A DNA stretch of 64,000 nt from Tetradesmus obliquus (GCA_030272155.1 CP126200.1:1364001-1428000); one strand, 5' to 3'. Shown: positions 45,901 through 57,454, counted from the stretch's first letter. Numbers and translations are program-made. Notes: generated by a model not told the origin, from the sequence alone.

Positions 45901-46836
45901 GCAGGTTGCCGCCAACTACGGGCAGCTGGAGGCGTGCGTGGCGCTGGTTGAGGCGGGCGCTGTGTTGCCGTGCATTGCCTGATGGCTAACTAAAGTCGCA
46001 CTCTACATGTGTGTCAATTTACAGGTTGCCGCCAACTACGGGCAGCTGGAGGCGTGTGTGGCACTTGTGGAGGCGGGCGCTGCACTGTAGGGCATTGCTT
46101 GACGGCCGTATGTTGACAAACTTGAATATCTGCAAACTGCAGGTCGCCGCCAACTATGGGCAGCTGGAGGCGTGTGTGGCGCTGGTTGAGGCAGGCGCCG
46201 CCTGGCCCACCGGGCGCGGCGCAAAAGCAGCGGGCGGTGACGTGGTGACGTTGCTGGTGGGCAGCAAAGCCTGCAAGAAGCGCAACCTCAAGGTGCGGCA
46301 GCATGTTGTTACATTTGTGTTACTATTGTTGTTATATTGTTACTTTCGCTCTTGCGCCTGGCCCAAGGCTGCTGGCGGCGATGTGGTGACGCTGCTAGTG
46401 GGCTGCAAGGCCTGCAAGAAGCGCAACCTCAAGGTGCGGCTTGCGGCTGCTGTTTTGTTTTGTGTGCTTTCATTATGTTAATAGTTTGTTCATTATGTTA
46501 TTAGTTTGTTCATCGCACCCGGTGCGCCCGGTGCGGCTGGAGCGAAATCAGACCAGTAGGGAAAAGTGTGCTATCAGTCCATGGAGCCGCCCTCTGTTGT
46601 TCGGCCCTTGCTTACAGGTGCGTCTGAACATATCTTGCAACGACAAATATCTCACCTCTACATATCCTCACTCTGTCCCGGCCGCCCACTCCGACGTGGT
46701 TCGTTCATCCCTGCAGCAAAGCTATGTGAACGTGGTGCTGAAGGCAGCTGAGAAGCGCTTCAGAAGCAGCAGCAGCAGCGCAGCAGCCGGCAGCGGCGGC
46801 AGCAGCAGCATGAGCCGAAAGGGCTCCCTTGCCGCC

Positions 46837-46906
<70 letters not shown>

Positions 46907-47327
46907 ATGCGGCCGGCAGCAATGCAGCAGCACAGCAGGATGACATAGACAACATCCTGCAGGATCTGCTGCAGATGGATAACAGCAGCAGCAGCAGCAA
47001 GGCAGCACCAGGATCAGGCAAGAAGAGCAGCAGCAAGAAGAAGCAGGCAGCAAAGAAGGACGACGCTGGCAGCAGTGCAGCGAGTGGCGCTAGCAGTCCA
47101 GCACAGACCAGCAGCACAGCAGCAGCAGCTGCAGCAGCAGAGAAAGACAGTGGCCGCAGCAGTAGCACTAGCAGCAGTCAGCTAGGGCAGAGCTCCAACA
47201 GCAGCTGCAAATTGAAAGGTGGCACAACAGGTAGCAGCAACAGCAAACAGCCAAGCAGCAGCAGTGTAGCAAAACAGCGCAGCAGCAGCAATCAGCACTC
47301 TGTTGCAGTTAGCGCTGAGCAGCAGCC

Positions 47328-47359
<32 letters not shown>

Positions 47360-47422
47360 CACGCTTGCAAAGTGGGGCAGGCAGTGTAGCGGCAAACAAG
47401 GGCGGCAACGCAGCAGCTGCAC

Positions 47423-47462
<40 letters not shown>

Positions 47463-48086
47463 CATTGATGCAGATGCAGTGCCAGATGATTGGGAAGAGC
47501 TGGAGCCTGATCCTGAACCACAGCAGCAGCAGGGGCAGGGGCAGCAGCAGCAGCAGCAGGACGAGGGGCAGCAGCAGCAGCAACCGGCCACATTGCACGC
47601 ACAGCAGCAGGCTGCGCTGCTAGTAGAACAAGATGCAGAGCAGGAGCAGCAGGATGATGCAGGTGACTGGGAGACTGCAGTTTCCAGGAAGAATCGTAAG
47701 GACAAGGGGACACCAAGCAGTAAACAGCAGCAGCAGCAGCAGCAGGCTGCTTCGCCGCTGAACCGTAACAAGCTGCCGCTGCAGCAGCTGCTGGTGGATG
47801 CTAAGGCCGTCAAGAAGCAGCGCAAGGACGAGCGGCGGCTGGCGAGGCGAGCAGCAGAGTCTGAAGCAGCAGCAGCAGCAGCGGCTGCTGCCGCAGCGGC
47901 AGCAACTGCAGCAGCAGCAGTGGCAGATGCTGAGGACGCTACACGCTTGGCGCATTCAGCAGCAGCGGCCGATGCTGCAGCTGAACAACACTCAGCGCCT
48001 GCAGCCGCAGCTGTGCGCCCAGAGGCTGCTGCATCTGCCCCAGACACACCAGGTGCTTCAAGCAGCAGCAGCAGTAGCGCGAATGA

Positions 48087-48119
<33 letters not shown>

Positions 48120-48349
48120 CACCGCAGCTAAGCCACCTTCAGCCGCAGGAGCTGCTGCTGTTGCTGCTGAGCTGCCTGCAGGCTCCGCTGCTGCTGTGCT
48201 GCAGCTGCTTTCGTGTGATGCGTGGCTGTACAGGGACCCAGAAGGTACTGTGCAGGGGCCTTTTGGCAAGGAAGATCTGATCATCTGGCTGGAATCTGGC
48301 TTCTTCACACTGGAGCTCCCAGTGCAGCCAGCAAGAACTTCACCAGGAA

Positions 48350-48386
<37 letters not shown>

Positions 48387-48566
48387 GGGTGGTGGCAGAG
48401 GTGTTCCAAGCTGGACAATTCTGGAGAAGCTGCTGGCTGCTTGGGTGATGGTGGCGACGTTTGAGAGCGGTGGCAGCAGCAGCTGCAGCAGCAGCCAGGC
48501 GGAGCTGATACAGCGGCTGCAGCAGCTGCTGCCTGATGACTGGTTTGGCTCACCAGCAGCAGCATC

Positions 48567-48599
<33 letters not shown>

Positions 48600-49465
48600 T
48601 GGGGTGCGGCAAGCACAACAGCAGCAACTGCAGGGCACTGGCGGTCCAGCTGCCGCCAGCAGCAGCAGCAGCAGCGGTGCCAGCAGCAGCAGCCATGCTG
48701 CAGCTACTGCAGCAGCAGCAACAGCAGCAGCAGAGGCCAAGCTCAGGGCGTCAAAGCTGCGCATCGCTGCACCTGTCTTCCAGCCGACCACAGCAGCAGC
48801 AGCAGCTGCAGCAGCGGCGGCTGCTGCTGCTGCTGCTGCAGGCGGGCCCACATCGCCACAGCAGCAGCAGCTGACAGTGGCAACTGGCATGGCAGCTGCA
48901 GCTGACTCCCCGGCACCTGTGACACCCACAACCCCAACACCGGCTGCACCCATACCAGCTGCACCAGCTAGCACTCAGCAATCTGGGCCTCCTGCTGCTC
49001 CTGCTGTGCGGGGTCCTGCTGCAGGCGCATCCCCAGTGCCTTTTGAGGCGAGCAATGCTCAGCAAGCAGCAGCACACAGCAGCAGCACAGCCAGCAGTAG
49101 CAGCAGCAGCTGGTGTAGGGTGCCTTCATATTCAAATCGCGCAGCACTGCCGCCGTGGCTGCAGCCTGGGTTGAGGGTCTTTGCCGTTGCACAACAGCAG
49201 CAGCAGCAGCAGCAGCTGCAGCAGCAGCAGCAGGTTGCTGGCCAGGTGACCGGAGCTCTTGCGGCAGCAGCAGCAGCAGCAGTAGCACGACAAGCAGCAG
49301 ATGTGCAGCTTACAGCAGCAGAGCCCAAGGTAGCAGCCAAATCAGCAAGAGCAGCAGCCAAGGCAGAGCGCGAAGCAGGAAGGACAGCAACAAAGCTTCG
49401 GCTCCTGAAGGCCGCAGCAGCTGCAGCTGCTGCAGGCAGCTCCAGTAGCACTGCTGCTGCTGCTG

Positions 49466-49496
<31 letters not shown>

Positions 49497-49585
49497 CTCT
49501 GGCGGGGTTTGGGCTGCACATATGCGCTCTACTGCTGTACCTCCGGCACCTGTACCAGCAGCGGCAGCAGCAGGTCTGCTGCAGC

Positions 49586-49627
<42 letters not shown>

Positions 49628-49830
49628 GCAGCAAGGAAGTGCAGCAGGCGGTGCCTCTGAGGAATGAGTGCCTGCTGTGCTCTGGGGTAGCTGCGTGTGT
49701 GCTGCTGCTGCCTTGCAAACACATGGCGGTGTGCAGGGGCTGCTCTGAGACCCTGAAGGGGCAACCTGGCAAAGGCTGCCCGAAATGTGGCAAGGCAGTT
49801 GCAAAGCACATTCTCGTGCACCTCAGCTAG
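39925..49830 (+). CDS. Ankyrin repeat - GYF domain - RING finger protein, Ala/Gln/Ser-rich
   Basis: Exons 39925-41000, 41749-42463, 42942-43085, 44029-44124, 45150-45323, 46143-46292 and 46618-49830 join in phase to 1855 residues. An equally possible last exon start is 46717, which drops 33 residues. The N-terminal exon begins MGNLSSILQVVAEARQLPPA and has one ankyrin unit at its end. Further units are GLTPLAAAACSGQM, LPLHRAVAYGHKHVVELLLA, PLMQAAFSKQLEVIPLLLAA, TPLHYAAMGGHLAIIRSLVA and AANYGQLEACVALVEAGAAW. The last exon is mostly polyAla, polyGln and polySer, with a GYF domain near 1319-1360 (DAWLYRDPEGTVQGPFG) and a C3HC4 RING near 1803-1845 (ECLLC...PCKHMAVCRGC...CPKC) of the IAP type. It is likely an E3 ubiquitin ligase that reads proline-rich partners. 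Two genes fused by my model cannot be excluded. Confidence 0.8.
41085..41545 (+). repeat. 24-27 bp minisatellite, about 19 copies (ankyrin gene intron 1)
   Basis: The unit is based on CTTGCAGGACTGTGGCGAGC with variants (GTGAC, GTGACCGAAG). Late units are 24 bp and therefore open in frame as LQDCGELS. Each unit holds TTGCAGG, a good match to a 3' splice acceptor. Confidence 0.93.
43340..43425 (+). repeat. Decayed copy of part of ankyrin gene exon 3
   Basis: The stretch encoding TADVELHVAATNS resembles the end of exon 3 (ATDDVELHYAATNT). There is no matching acceptor. Confidence 0.6.
43681..44085 (+). repeat. 116-bp tandem repeat including the 5' part of ankyrin gene exon 4
   Basis: Acceptor plus VVDAGCPLNP.. 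copies start at 43681, 43797, 43913 and 44029, exactly 116 bp apart. Earlier copies run into TAAAC or TAATC (stop) where the true exon has TACAAC. Confidence 0.9.
44393..45212 (+). repeat. Seven copies (about 125-128 bp) of the 5' part of ankyrin gene exon 5
   Basis: Starts at 44393, 44521, 44649, 44774, 44902, 45030 and 45150, each an acceptor followed by a variant of VAAALVAAGADVDLPDKATA. Only the last continues into TPLHYAAMGGHLAII. Confidence 0.93.
45230..45588 (+). repeat. Copy of the 3' part of ankyrin gene exon 5
   Basis: The segment encoding GGHLAIIRSLVAAGAAL.PVDSYD plus donor (true end 45323) recurs at about 45496-45588. It has a good donor but no acceptor. Confidence 0.85.
45677..46200 (+). 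repeat. Five copies (about 107-120 bp) of the 5' part of ankyrin gene exon 6
   Basis: Acceptor plus VAANYGQLEACVALVEAG variants start near 45677, 45797, 45904, 46024 and 46143. The second copy has a TAA. The first four end soon after in a stop codon or lose homology. Confidence 0.9.
46210..46434 (+). repeat. Copy of the 3' part of ankyrin gene exon 6
   Basis: The segment encoding KAAGGDVVTLLVG.KACKKRNLK plus donor recurs at 46361-46434 with an AG directly upstream, so it might splice as an extra 66-nt exon. Confidence 0.82.
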
Positions 49831-51335
49831 GGTTTGAATATCCAACGCGGGCATGCTACCCTTCTATGTTTATGTTTTGTGGGTCAGAGCGCGGCTGCCT
49901 GTTGACTTTTTCGAGACCTAGCCCACGGGTTGCGCGAAACATTGGTTGGCTTGTGTTTGTTGTGTGTCAGCACCACGCTGGCCTTCTGCAGCCTGGCGTA
50001 TGCTGCATTGTGATACTGCAATGTGTGTCACCTGCAATTCTTTGTACTGGCATGAGCCGTCCAGCCTGGCAGGCCGGCGCACCGATCTGGTAACTTTCGT
50101 GCAGGGAACTGTTCCACCGCTGCGCATTGCTCCGCTCGTGCGCACAACTTGCAAGCATTCGTCAATGAGGTTTTGAAGGTGGGTTGCCTCCGTTCGTTGA
50201 GTTGCACCAGGCCCGCTGCGGCTCTTGGCCAGCCTGGCGGGTGGTTACGTTGCCATGTTGTTCGCTGATGTACGTTTCCAGAGCTCGCCGCCTCCTTAGA
50301 CAACTAACAAGATGTTCAGTTATCATGTCAGATGATTAACCGCGAAGGCAGCGTACTATGGCTGCGATCATCAGAGACCTGCGAGACTCATTCCTTAGGG
50401 GGCTGGCCCATACCAGCAGCAGACTGCAAACATACTAATGCTAAACGAATGGCTGTCACAGCGCACACAACAACTGTGTGCGCTGCTCAACTTCATTGTG
50501 AACTGAGTTGTGCTTGTCAACTTGACAGTGTCAAGTTGTTGTTTGCCTGCAGCTGCTCACAGCTTTGAGACGCACGCGGTTTGGCACCATGTTCAAAATG
50601 TCTGCTAGGTGCGCCTGTCGAGCTTGTTAAGGCCCCACTGATCAAGGGTAGCAGTGACTGCCCTGCCACCAGCTGCCACCAGTGGTTATAACAATTATGT
50701 GCGTGTTTAGAAGCTCCAGGACGCATCAGGGTGCTGCTTGCTGCCTGTATAAGTGCGCTATGTACATTATCACGTTCTTCTATGCTCTTGCACTCACCTC
50801 AGAACCTCAGTAGCGTGCTGGTCGTCATATCCTGCAGGTGGAGTGTTGTTCAGCTGTCATGATGGCACCCTCTGGGTGACGGAGACAACGCCCCCAACCC
50901 CTGGCTGTACAGCCATGATGTACGCGCAAACACTATTGCATTCGTTGAATACCTGTTTATGACAGTACATCGCTGTTTGAGGCAGTTGTTCCAGTGCCAG
51001 CGGGGTCGCGTAGCCAGGAGTCGTGTGCGGTTCCTGCAGTGAGCGATGTTCGTGAAGTGAAACTACCGACAATCTAACATCAAGTGCTAGAAACGCATCA
51101 AGTAAACAAACGGCAGTGGCTGTATACCTGCAGGGACCTGGTCCCAATGCTCCCTTCCGGACGGGCTGTGCAGCTAGCCTATCCTAACAGCAGACTGCAC
51201 ACACATTGATGACGAAAGTGACCTGTCATGCGCGCACACTGCTGCTGTCGCCACGGGGAGCTGAGCAGGATTTCTGGCAGCAGGTGGGTGCAGCGCAGCA
51301 GCTGCTGCTGTTTCTGTTGCTGCAGTGTTGTTGAT
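49831..51335. other. Intergenic region
   Basis: About 1.5 kb with 3' UTR of the ankyrin-GYF-RING gene and the likely promoter of the next gene. No gene or repeat of note is supported. Confidence 0.45.
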
Positions 51336-51751
51336 ATGCCGTTGCTGGCAGGCGCTTTAGTGCTAGCCATGCTGCTGGTATCAGTTGCTTCGAAGAAATG
51401 GGTGCAGCACTTGCATGCAAGCAGAAGACAGCTCCACATATCCCAACCCATGGACCTGCTGCTCAACTGTGACTGTGACTGTGATACTATCATAGTATGG
51501 AGCACATACACATGATCGTTAGCCTTTGCAGCACACATATCACCCCTAGATCACGCCATCGATGCACGCCGCAACGTTGCTGTTCGCTGCTGTTGCTGTC
51601 GCAGTACGAGCACCTGGATCTGCACAACTGCCTCAATGAACCCTTACATGCGTCTGACCACCGCTGCTGCTGCTGCTGTTGCTGCTGCTGCCGCAGTACG
51701 AGCACCTGGATCTGCACAAATGCCTCAATGAACCCTTACACGCATCTGACC

Positions 51752-51787
<36 letters not shown>

Positions 51788-53309
51788 GCAGTACGAGCTC
51801 CTCGACCTATACAACTGCCTCATCGCGCCGCTCTTCTTTGCGAATGCGCTGTCGCTGTTTTCAGCACGGCTGCTGTGCTCCATCTACTGCGCTGTGCTGG
51901 CCATAAAAGGGTACCAGCTGGGGCTGCTGCTGCTGCCCGCAGCACGGCAGCAGCAGGCACACAAGCGAGCCAGGTTCGTGCAGATGCATTAAAGTGCTGT
52001 TGAGCATGTGTTATTATGTGTCACCATGGCCAGCTGGGGCTGCTGCTGCTGCTGCCAGCAGCACGGCAGCAGCAGGCACACAAGCGAGCCAGGTCAACGG
52101 GGCAGCCAGGCAGCAATAACTGCAAGTTCTTCTGCGATGCTTGCGGCGTCCACCATAGCAACTGGCAGCAGCAGGCGCACAAGCGTGCCAGGGGTGCAGC
52201 GCAGCAGATGCAGCTGCAGGATGTTATGCTGTAGATTTGTGTGCGGCTGTCACCACAGCAACTTGCAGCTGTGCTCGGGTGTGCAGGTCAGCAGTGCAAC
52301 TCATAACACTGGTTTGCACAGCATGTGCAAGCGCACCAGGCAGATCATCGCCACGCCGTCATTCGTTGTGCATTTAGGCGGGGTTAGCAGCGCCGCACTG
52401 CTGTCTTGTTTTGCTGCGAGATCAGCAGAGCAGTGTGACTTGACAGGCGTCTGTGTCCCGCAATGTGCGCTGTGCAGGTACTGGCTGCTGCTGGGTGAGC
52501 GCGTGCTGCGGCAGATCATTCAACAGCCATTTGCACAGCAACCTTCCTCCATTTCCCAACTTCAACATGTAACTTGCCGTACTGCTGTGGCCACAGGTAC
52601 TGGCTGCTGCGGGGTGAGCATGTGCTGTGGCATATCGTCCGCAACATCTCATGTGCCATGAGCTATGCATACTTCTGACCCAAGTTGTGCACTGTGTGCT
52701 GTGGCCACAGGTATTGGCTGCTGCTGGGTGAGCGCGTGCTGCGGCAGATCATTCTCAGGCAGTTGCCCAGCAATCTTGCTGCTCATCAACCGACTGACTT
52801 ACCTGTCTCCGCATTGTGTGCGGTGGCCGCAGGTACTGGCTGCTGCTGGGTGAGCGTGTGCTGCGGCAGATCATTCTCAGGCATCATGCTCAGGCAAACT
52901 TGCTGCTCATTGACCGACTGACTTACCTTTCTTCGCATTGTGTGCGGTGGCCGCAGGTACTGGCTGCTGCTGGGTGAGCGTGTGCTGCGGCAGATCATTG
53001 CCACGCCGCTGCTGGGCAGGGGGCCGCGCTTCGCTGCCTGGCTGACAGCAGCAGAGCAGACCAGCACGCAGCTGCACTTCTGCTGCAAGACGCTCGTGTG
53101 AGTGATGCTTTGGCGATTGCAGCTGCCGTAAATGTGTCGCTGTTGAGGGGTTCGAATTACAGCTGTGTGTGGACAGAACACCAACTGCACTGGCTGTTCC
53201 ATTTAGTGCTGCCAGTCAACGGCTTTGACATCCAGATTGTTATGAACAGGACAGCTGCACTAGCCGTCAATGCACTAGCTGTCCATGCGGGGCTCTGTGT
53301 GGGCAATGT

Positions 53310-53345
<36 letters not shown>

Positions 53346-54663
53346 CGTCATGCTACTGCCGCCCTGCAGCAGTATGTGTCAGCGCCTGGTATACCTAGCC
53401 AACTCCTGGCTGTCCCCCGGGCCACGCTTAGTGCCTAGAACATGTTCCTTTTCCTTTGAAAGTATCAGTAGGACCTTTTTCTCATGTCCTGTTTTGATTA
53501 TGTTTTGCTGCTGCTTGCTGCCTCTGCCTGTGCTGCAGCCTTCTGAGCGGCTTCACAATCAGCTGCTGGAACGGTGGGTGCAGTGGTGCAGCAGCAATGT
53601 TGTTGCTACAGCCATAGCGACCAACGTTCTCCATCGCTGCATAATCTGCACAGCGACGCAGGCAGCAGCAGCAGCAACAGCAGCAAAAGCAGCTGCAGTG
53701 GTACCGCTGTAACAGGCAGCCCCTTCTGGCCAGCAGCCTTGCAGGAAAAGGAAACTGCTGCGCAGCTGTGCAGCACCCACGCGAGGAGGCAGCAGCCACA
53801 TTGGCCGTCTTTGCTGTGTATTGCTGTTGCACGCCGCTGCTTGCGGCGTGCATGTCTGTGCCGCCTCTTGGCGCCGACAGCGACTTCAATTTCGGTCAAA
53901 CATCAATTGTGTTACATTGACCAAAAAGTGCCTCCTGCTGACCTGCTGTCACAACTCTGTGCTGCCTGCTGCGATGCTGTCCCTGCAGCGTTCTGCCTTC
54001 CGCTGGACTTCCCAGCTCAGGTGGTGCTGACATCGATCTTCTTCGTCATCCAGTTTCAGTCAACGGTAGCGCAGATGGCGTACCCGTTCCAGCTGCTGCT
54101 GCACAAGCGGCCGCAGCTGCTGTGGCTGCAACTGGGAGTGGAGCGAGGAGCAGCAGCTGCAGCAAGGCTCTTATCACATGCCGCACAATTGCTGCAGCTG
54201 GCGGCCAGCAGCAGCAGCAGCAGCGGGTCCCTCGTTACTGCTCCAGCTGCAGCGGCAGACAGCGACGTCTGCTCTCTGAGTGAAGGTCAAACCAAAGACA
54301 TGCAGCAGCAGCAGCAGCAGCAGCTAGCTGCAGGCAATGTGGCTGCTCTGTTTGCTCAGAAGCCTGGCCTGGCTCCTGATGTGAGCAGCTTATCTGGCAG
54401 GTTTATCCTGGCGTGCTGCTGCGTGCATATGGTGCTTGTGGTGCTGCTGCTGCCGCTGTATGTTGCGTGGCACGTGCAGCGGCATGCTAAGGCAAAGTGG
54501 GTGGCCTCCTTGCAACAGCAGGAGCAGCAGCAGCAGCAACAGGGGAGCTCTGATACAAATGCAGCAGCAGCAGCAGCAGCAGCAGCAGCTGGGGTTGATG
54601 AGCCCCCAGGCGACTTTGCAGGAGGCAGCGGCAGCAGCAGCTGCAGCAGCGACAGTAGTAACA

Positions 54664-54706
<43 letters not shown>

Positions 54707-54893
54707 GCCCAGCAGTCCTGCAGCGCAGCCTGTGCCTAGCGGCGTACTGCCTCCGACGCCAGTACTGCTGCGGCATCTTGCAGTGATGCTAGCAGTTTCT
54801 TTGGCAAGTGGGCAGTTGCTGGTACTGGCATTGTGCATGTATCCACGGCTGCAGGGTGTGTTGTGGGAGCAAGTGGTGCCATATCGATATTGA
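51336..54893 (+). CDS. Multi-pass membrane protein of unknown family
   Basis: I do not recognise this protein. A phase-consistent model uses exons 51336-51494, 51792-51973, 52957-53095, 53539-53700 and 54021-54893 (504 residues). Hydrophobic stretches include MPLLAGALVLAMLLVSVAS, LIAPLFFANALSLFSARLL, VVLTSIFFVIQFQSTVAQMA, RFILACCCVHMVLVVLLLPL and HLAVMLAVSLASGQLLVLAL, so about five or six helices are expected. A hydrophilic loop in the last exon is rich in Gln, Ala and Ser. The stretch RYWLLLGERVLRQIIATPLL looks amphipathic. Exon 1 and the donor at 53095 (GTGTGA) are weak. The last exon and the exons at 51792 and 52957 are better supported because their edges are repeated nearby. The function is unknown. 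Confidence 0.6.
51602..51835 (+). repeat. Three copies of the 5' part of the exon at 51792
   Basis: Acceptor plus YEHLDLHNCLNEPL.. copies lie at about 51602 and 51694, about 92 bp apart, before the true exon (YELLDLYNCLIAPL). Each is preceded by a CTG-type tract and GCAG. Confidence 0.85.
51905..52205 (+). repeat. Copies of the 3' part of the exon 51792-51973
   Basis: The segment encoding QLGLLLLPAARQQQAHKRAR plus donor recurs at about 52022-52094 (nearly identical) and about 52158-52205 (QQQAHKRAR only). Confidence 0.85.
52480..53005 (+). repeat. Four or five copies of the 5' part of the exon at 52957
   Basis: Acceptor plus RYWLLLGERVLRQII copies start near 52480, 52711, 52834 and 52957, with a degraded one near 52597. 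The first three lose homology after the QII codons. Confidence 0.87.
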
Positions 54894-57454
54894 TGCGATG
54901 TGATCGACACCTGATGCTGCACTGCAGGTGGAGGTTACAAAGTGTTGTGCGTGAGTTGATTCAAGTCTTATTTCTTTGGGGGGTTCTAAAAGTGTTGTGC
55001 ATTTCGGTGGGTTGGATGCAGCTGCATCACAGCATTGGCAATCGCCTGCAATTGCAGACCCGCAATCACGGCTTGTTCCCGCCATCACCACACAACCACA
55101 GCACTGCAGGTGCCGAGACTGTGCGGGGATTGTGCAGCACTGTGCTTGTGCAGCACTGTGCTTGTTCAGCGCTTTGCGCATATCACGCAGCGCGGTTGCT
55201 GCAATGTTGAAGGTGACGTGCATCCAACCACCACAGCACAACAGGCGCGGGGCCTGTGCTGCCTGCCGTACTGTACACAGAGCGCGCAATGTGGCTGTGG
55301 GCTGCCATGCGCAGATGACATACACACCCTGGCATGCTGCTGCTGCTGCTGCTGCTGCTGGCATGCGCACCCTTGGATGCTGCTGCTGCTGCTGCTGGCA
55401 TGCGCACCCTTGCATGCTGCTGTGTGCGGCATTATCGTAGCAACGCATGTGGCTCTGATGGAAGCTTGGGCTTGGCTGTTTTGGCAGTCAGAGCTGTACG
55501 GTGCTGCTGCTGGCATGCACACCCTGGCCAAAGCATTTGGCGGCATTGTAGTGATGCCTGCCAATGTGGCTGATGGACTTCATCAGCCTTATTAGCTTCA
55601 TCTTGGCTGTTTTGGCTTTCAAAGCCGTACCGCGCGGTCCACAGGTCAAACAGTCGAGTGACATTGTGTTCAGTCTGTTTGGGGTCCGAGCACTGATCTG
55701 TAGGGCTAACACTGCGTGCTTTTGCTGTGGGGGCGAGCACTGCATGCTGTTCAGTACAATGTATGCCTTTTGTTCTTGGTGCTCTGCAGCACAAATGTGA
55801 GGGCTAGTGTGCCTGCACCTTCACCATGTTATAGGGTTTCGGGTTAGGGTTAGGGTTTAGACCCACTGTTTTGCGCTAAACCCACTGTTCTGCAGCTGTC
55901 GCTGATCACGGCCTGGCTGCTATCACCAGGGGCTCCAGCTGTTGATGGCACTTGGCCGGGTCCAACAACGCTGCAAACTTTGAGCATTCTGCCATGGCGT
56001 GCAGCAGCTTGCATTGACGGCAACGGTGTTGTTTGGCAGTAGGCGTGCTGCTTTACTTTGTTACGTAGCAACGTTCGCCTGCAGGGATGCAGGGTGGCTT
56101 CAATCAAGGGACATGGAGCAGTGTTGCTTACTACAGCTGGTACAGTATTGTATGACTTGCTCAACGTATGGATGCATCTGCTTTGGCAGTCCCGCTGCGG
56201 GTGCTGTTTCTGGCAGCACTCTGCGCACATCAGCTGCTGCTGCGAATGCGCTATGTTCAACTCCTCTCCTGTTGTTGTGCCTGCGGCATAGGCCTGCACG
56301 TGTGTCACTGATATGTGACATGCGACGTGTATCACTGATATGTGACATGTGACATGCATGTGATATGGCATTGCATATGCCAAGCGGCTTGGCCAGATAC
56401 TCTGGCCTGAGCCCAACTACTTGGCAACATTTGGCAAGCGTTGCTGATGTTGGGTGTAGCGCTTCAAAACATGCATGAAGTTGGTTGTAGTGCTGTCACA
56501 CATGCATGAAGTTGGACGTAGTGCTGCCACACATGCATGCGCTGCTGCTGCCATTGCGGCCTGGCCGTCAGTGGTGCATACTTGGAGGGGTTTAAGAAAT
56601 GGTATGCTGTATTGTCGCATGTTCTTAGGGACAGGCGGTAGTCACATTGCCACATGATGAAGTACAGCATTGTGCATGTTCTGCTTCTGTGTCTGCCCTC
56701 CCTCTACCAGAGGCTGTGATTGGTAGGCAACATTCATGCCAGACTGAATCAACCTCCAAAGCCTGTTATGTTCCAGACTTTGAGGTGTAGGGTGTGGGGT
56801 GCCAGGCAGGCTGCGTGACACCACATAGGTCTAGGTCAACAAAACTTTTTTGTCAAAAGGGTTGCTGCCTCTTGACAACACTAAGACTCTGGCCGTGCAT
56901 CAACACTATGGTCAGCAGTAATGTCGGTGCGCAGACAGAGCAGCGTGCAGCCTGCATACAGCTGTGTCACAATGCTGCAAGGACAATGCCTGCATACGTG
57001 GATGCTCCATAATTGCAAAAAGCTTAACGGTTTGCTGCTTAGCCCAACTTGTGGCCGTGAACAATCTCATGGCCAAGCTGCTTGAACGTCACTTTAATAC
57101 TTCCAGTGATACTTGCATAACAAGCATCATCTGCCAACTGTCATATGCTAGGCAGCAAAAATGCCAAAATTGTGCTTGCCTACGCTGATGACGTAGAATA
57201 CATCATGATGCATGATGCATGCAGCTGCAGAACACGTCATGCATGCATATGCAAACACGTCATGAGGTACAGAAGACGTGCATCATCTTGAGTCATGCAC
57301 AAACCTGACCGTTATCAGCAACTCCAAAATTGAAGCACTGCTTGCACAGCAGTTGTGTAAGCAACGCGCGATACCAGTGCCAGTCACTGTGATGGTGCAG
57401 CCAGTCACAGCGCAAATATAACACCTTGCTTGCTGATCGTTTAAAGCTCAGACT
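54894..57454. other. Intergenic region with telomere-like motif
   Basis: About 2.5 kb. Short open frames occur but none is recognisable. Two CTG tracts with GGCATGCGCACCCTT repeats lie at about 55335-55420, and several TGACATG/TGATATG short repeats at about 56310-56370. The telomere-like motif is listed separately. Confidence 0.45.
55833..55860 (+). repeat. Interstitial telomere-like repeat
   Basis: The stretch reads AGGGTTTCGGGTTAGGGTTA followed by GGGTTTAG, a mix of TTAGGG and TTTAGGG units. Confidence 0.7.

Noticed and set aside
47292-48974. Long minus-strand open frame rich in Ala, Cys and Ser
   Set aside because: It is the antisense of CAG-rich coding sequence of the ankyrin-GYF-RING gene; the composition follows directly from CTG runs.
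50028-50303. Minus-strand open frame of 91 codons
   Set aside because: No family features, no supporting splice structure and the composition of intergenic sequence.
55300-55595. Open frame with MEAWAWLFWQSELYGAAAG as a small membrane gene
   Set aside because: Built mostly from CTG runs and short repeats; no start, splice or family support.
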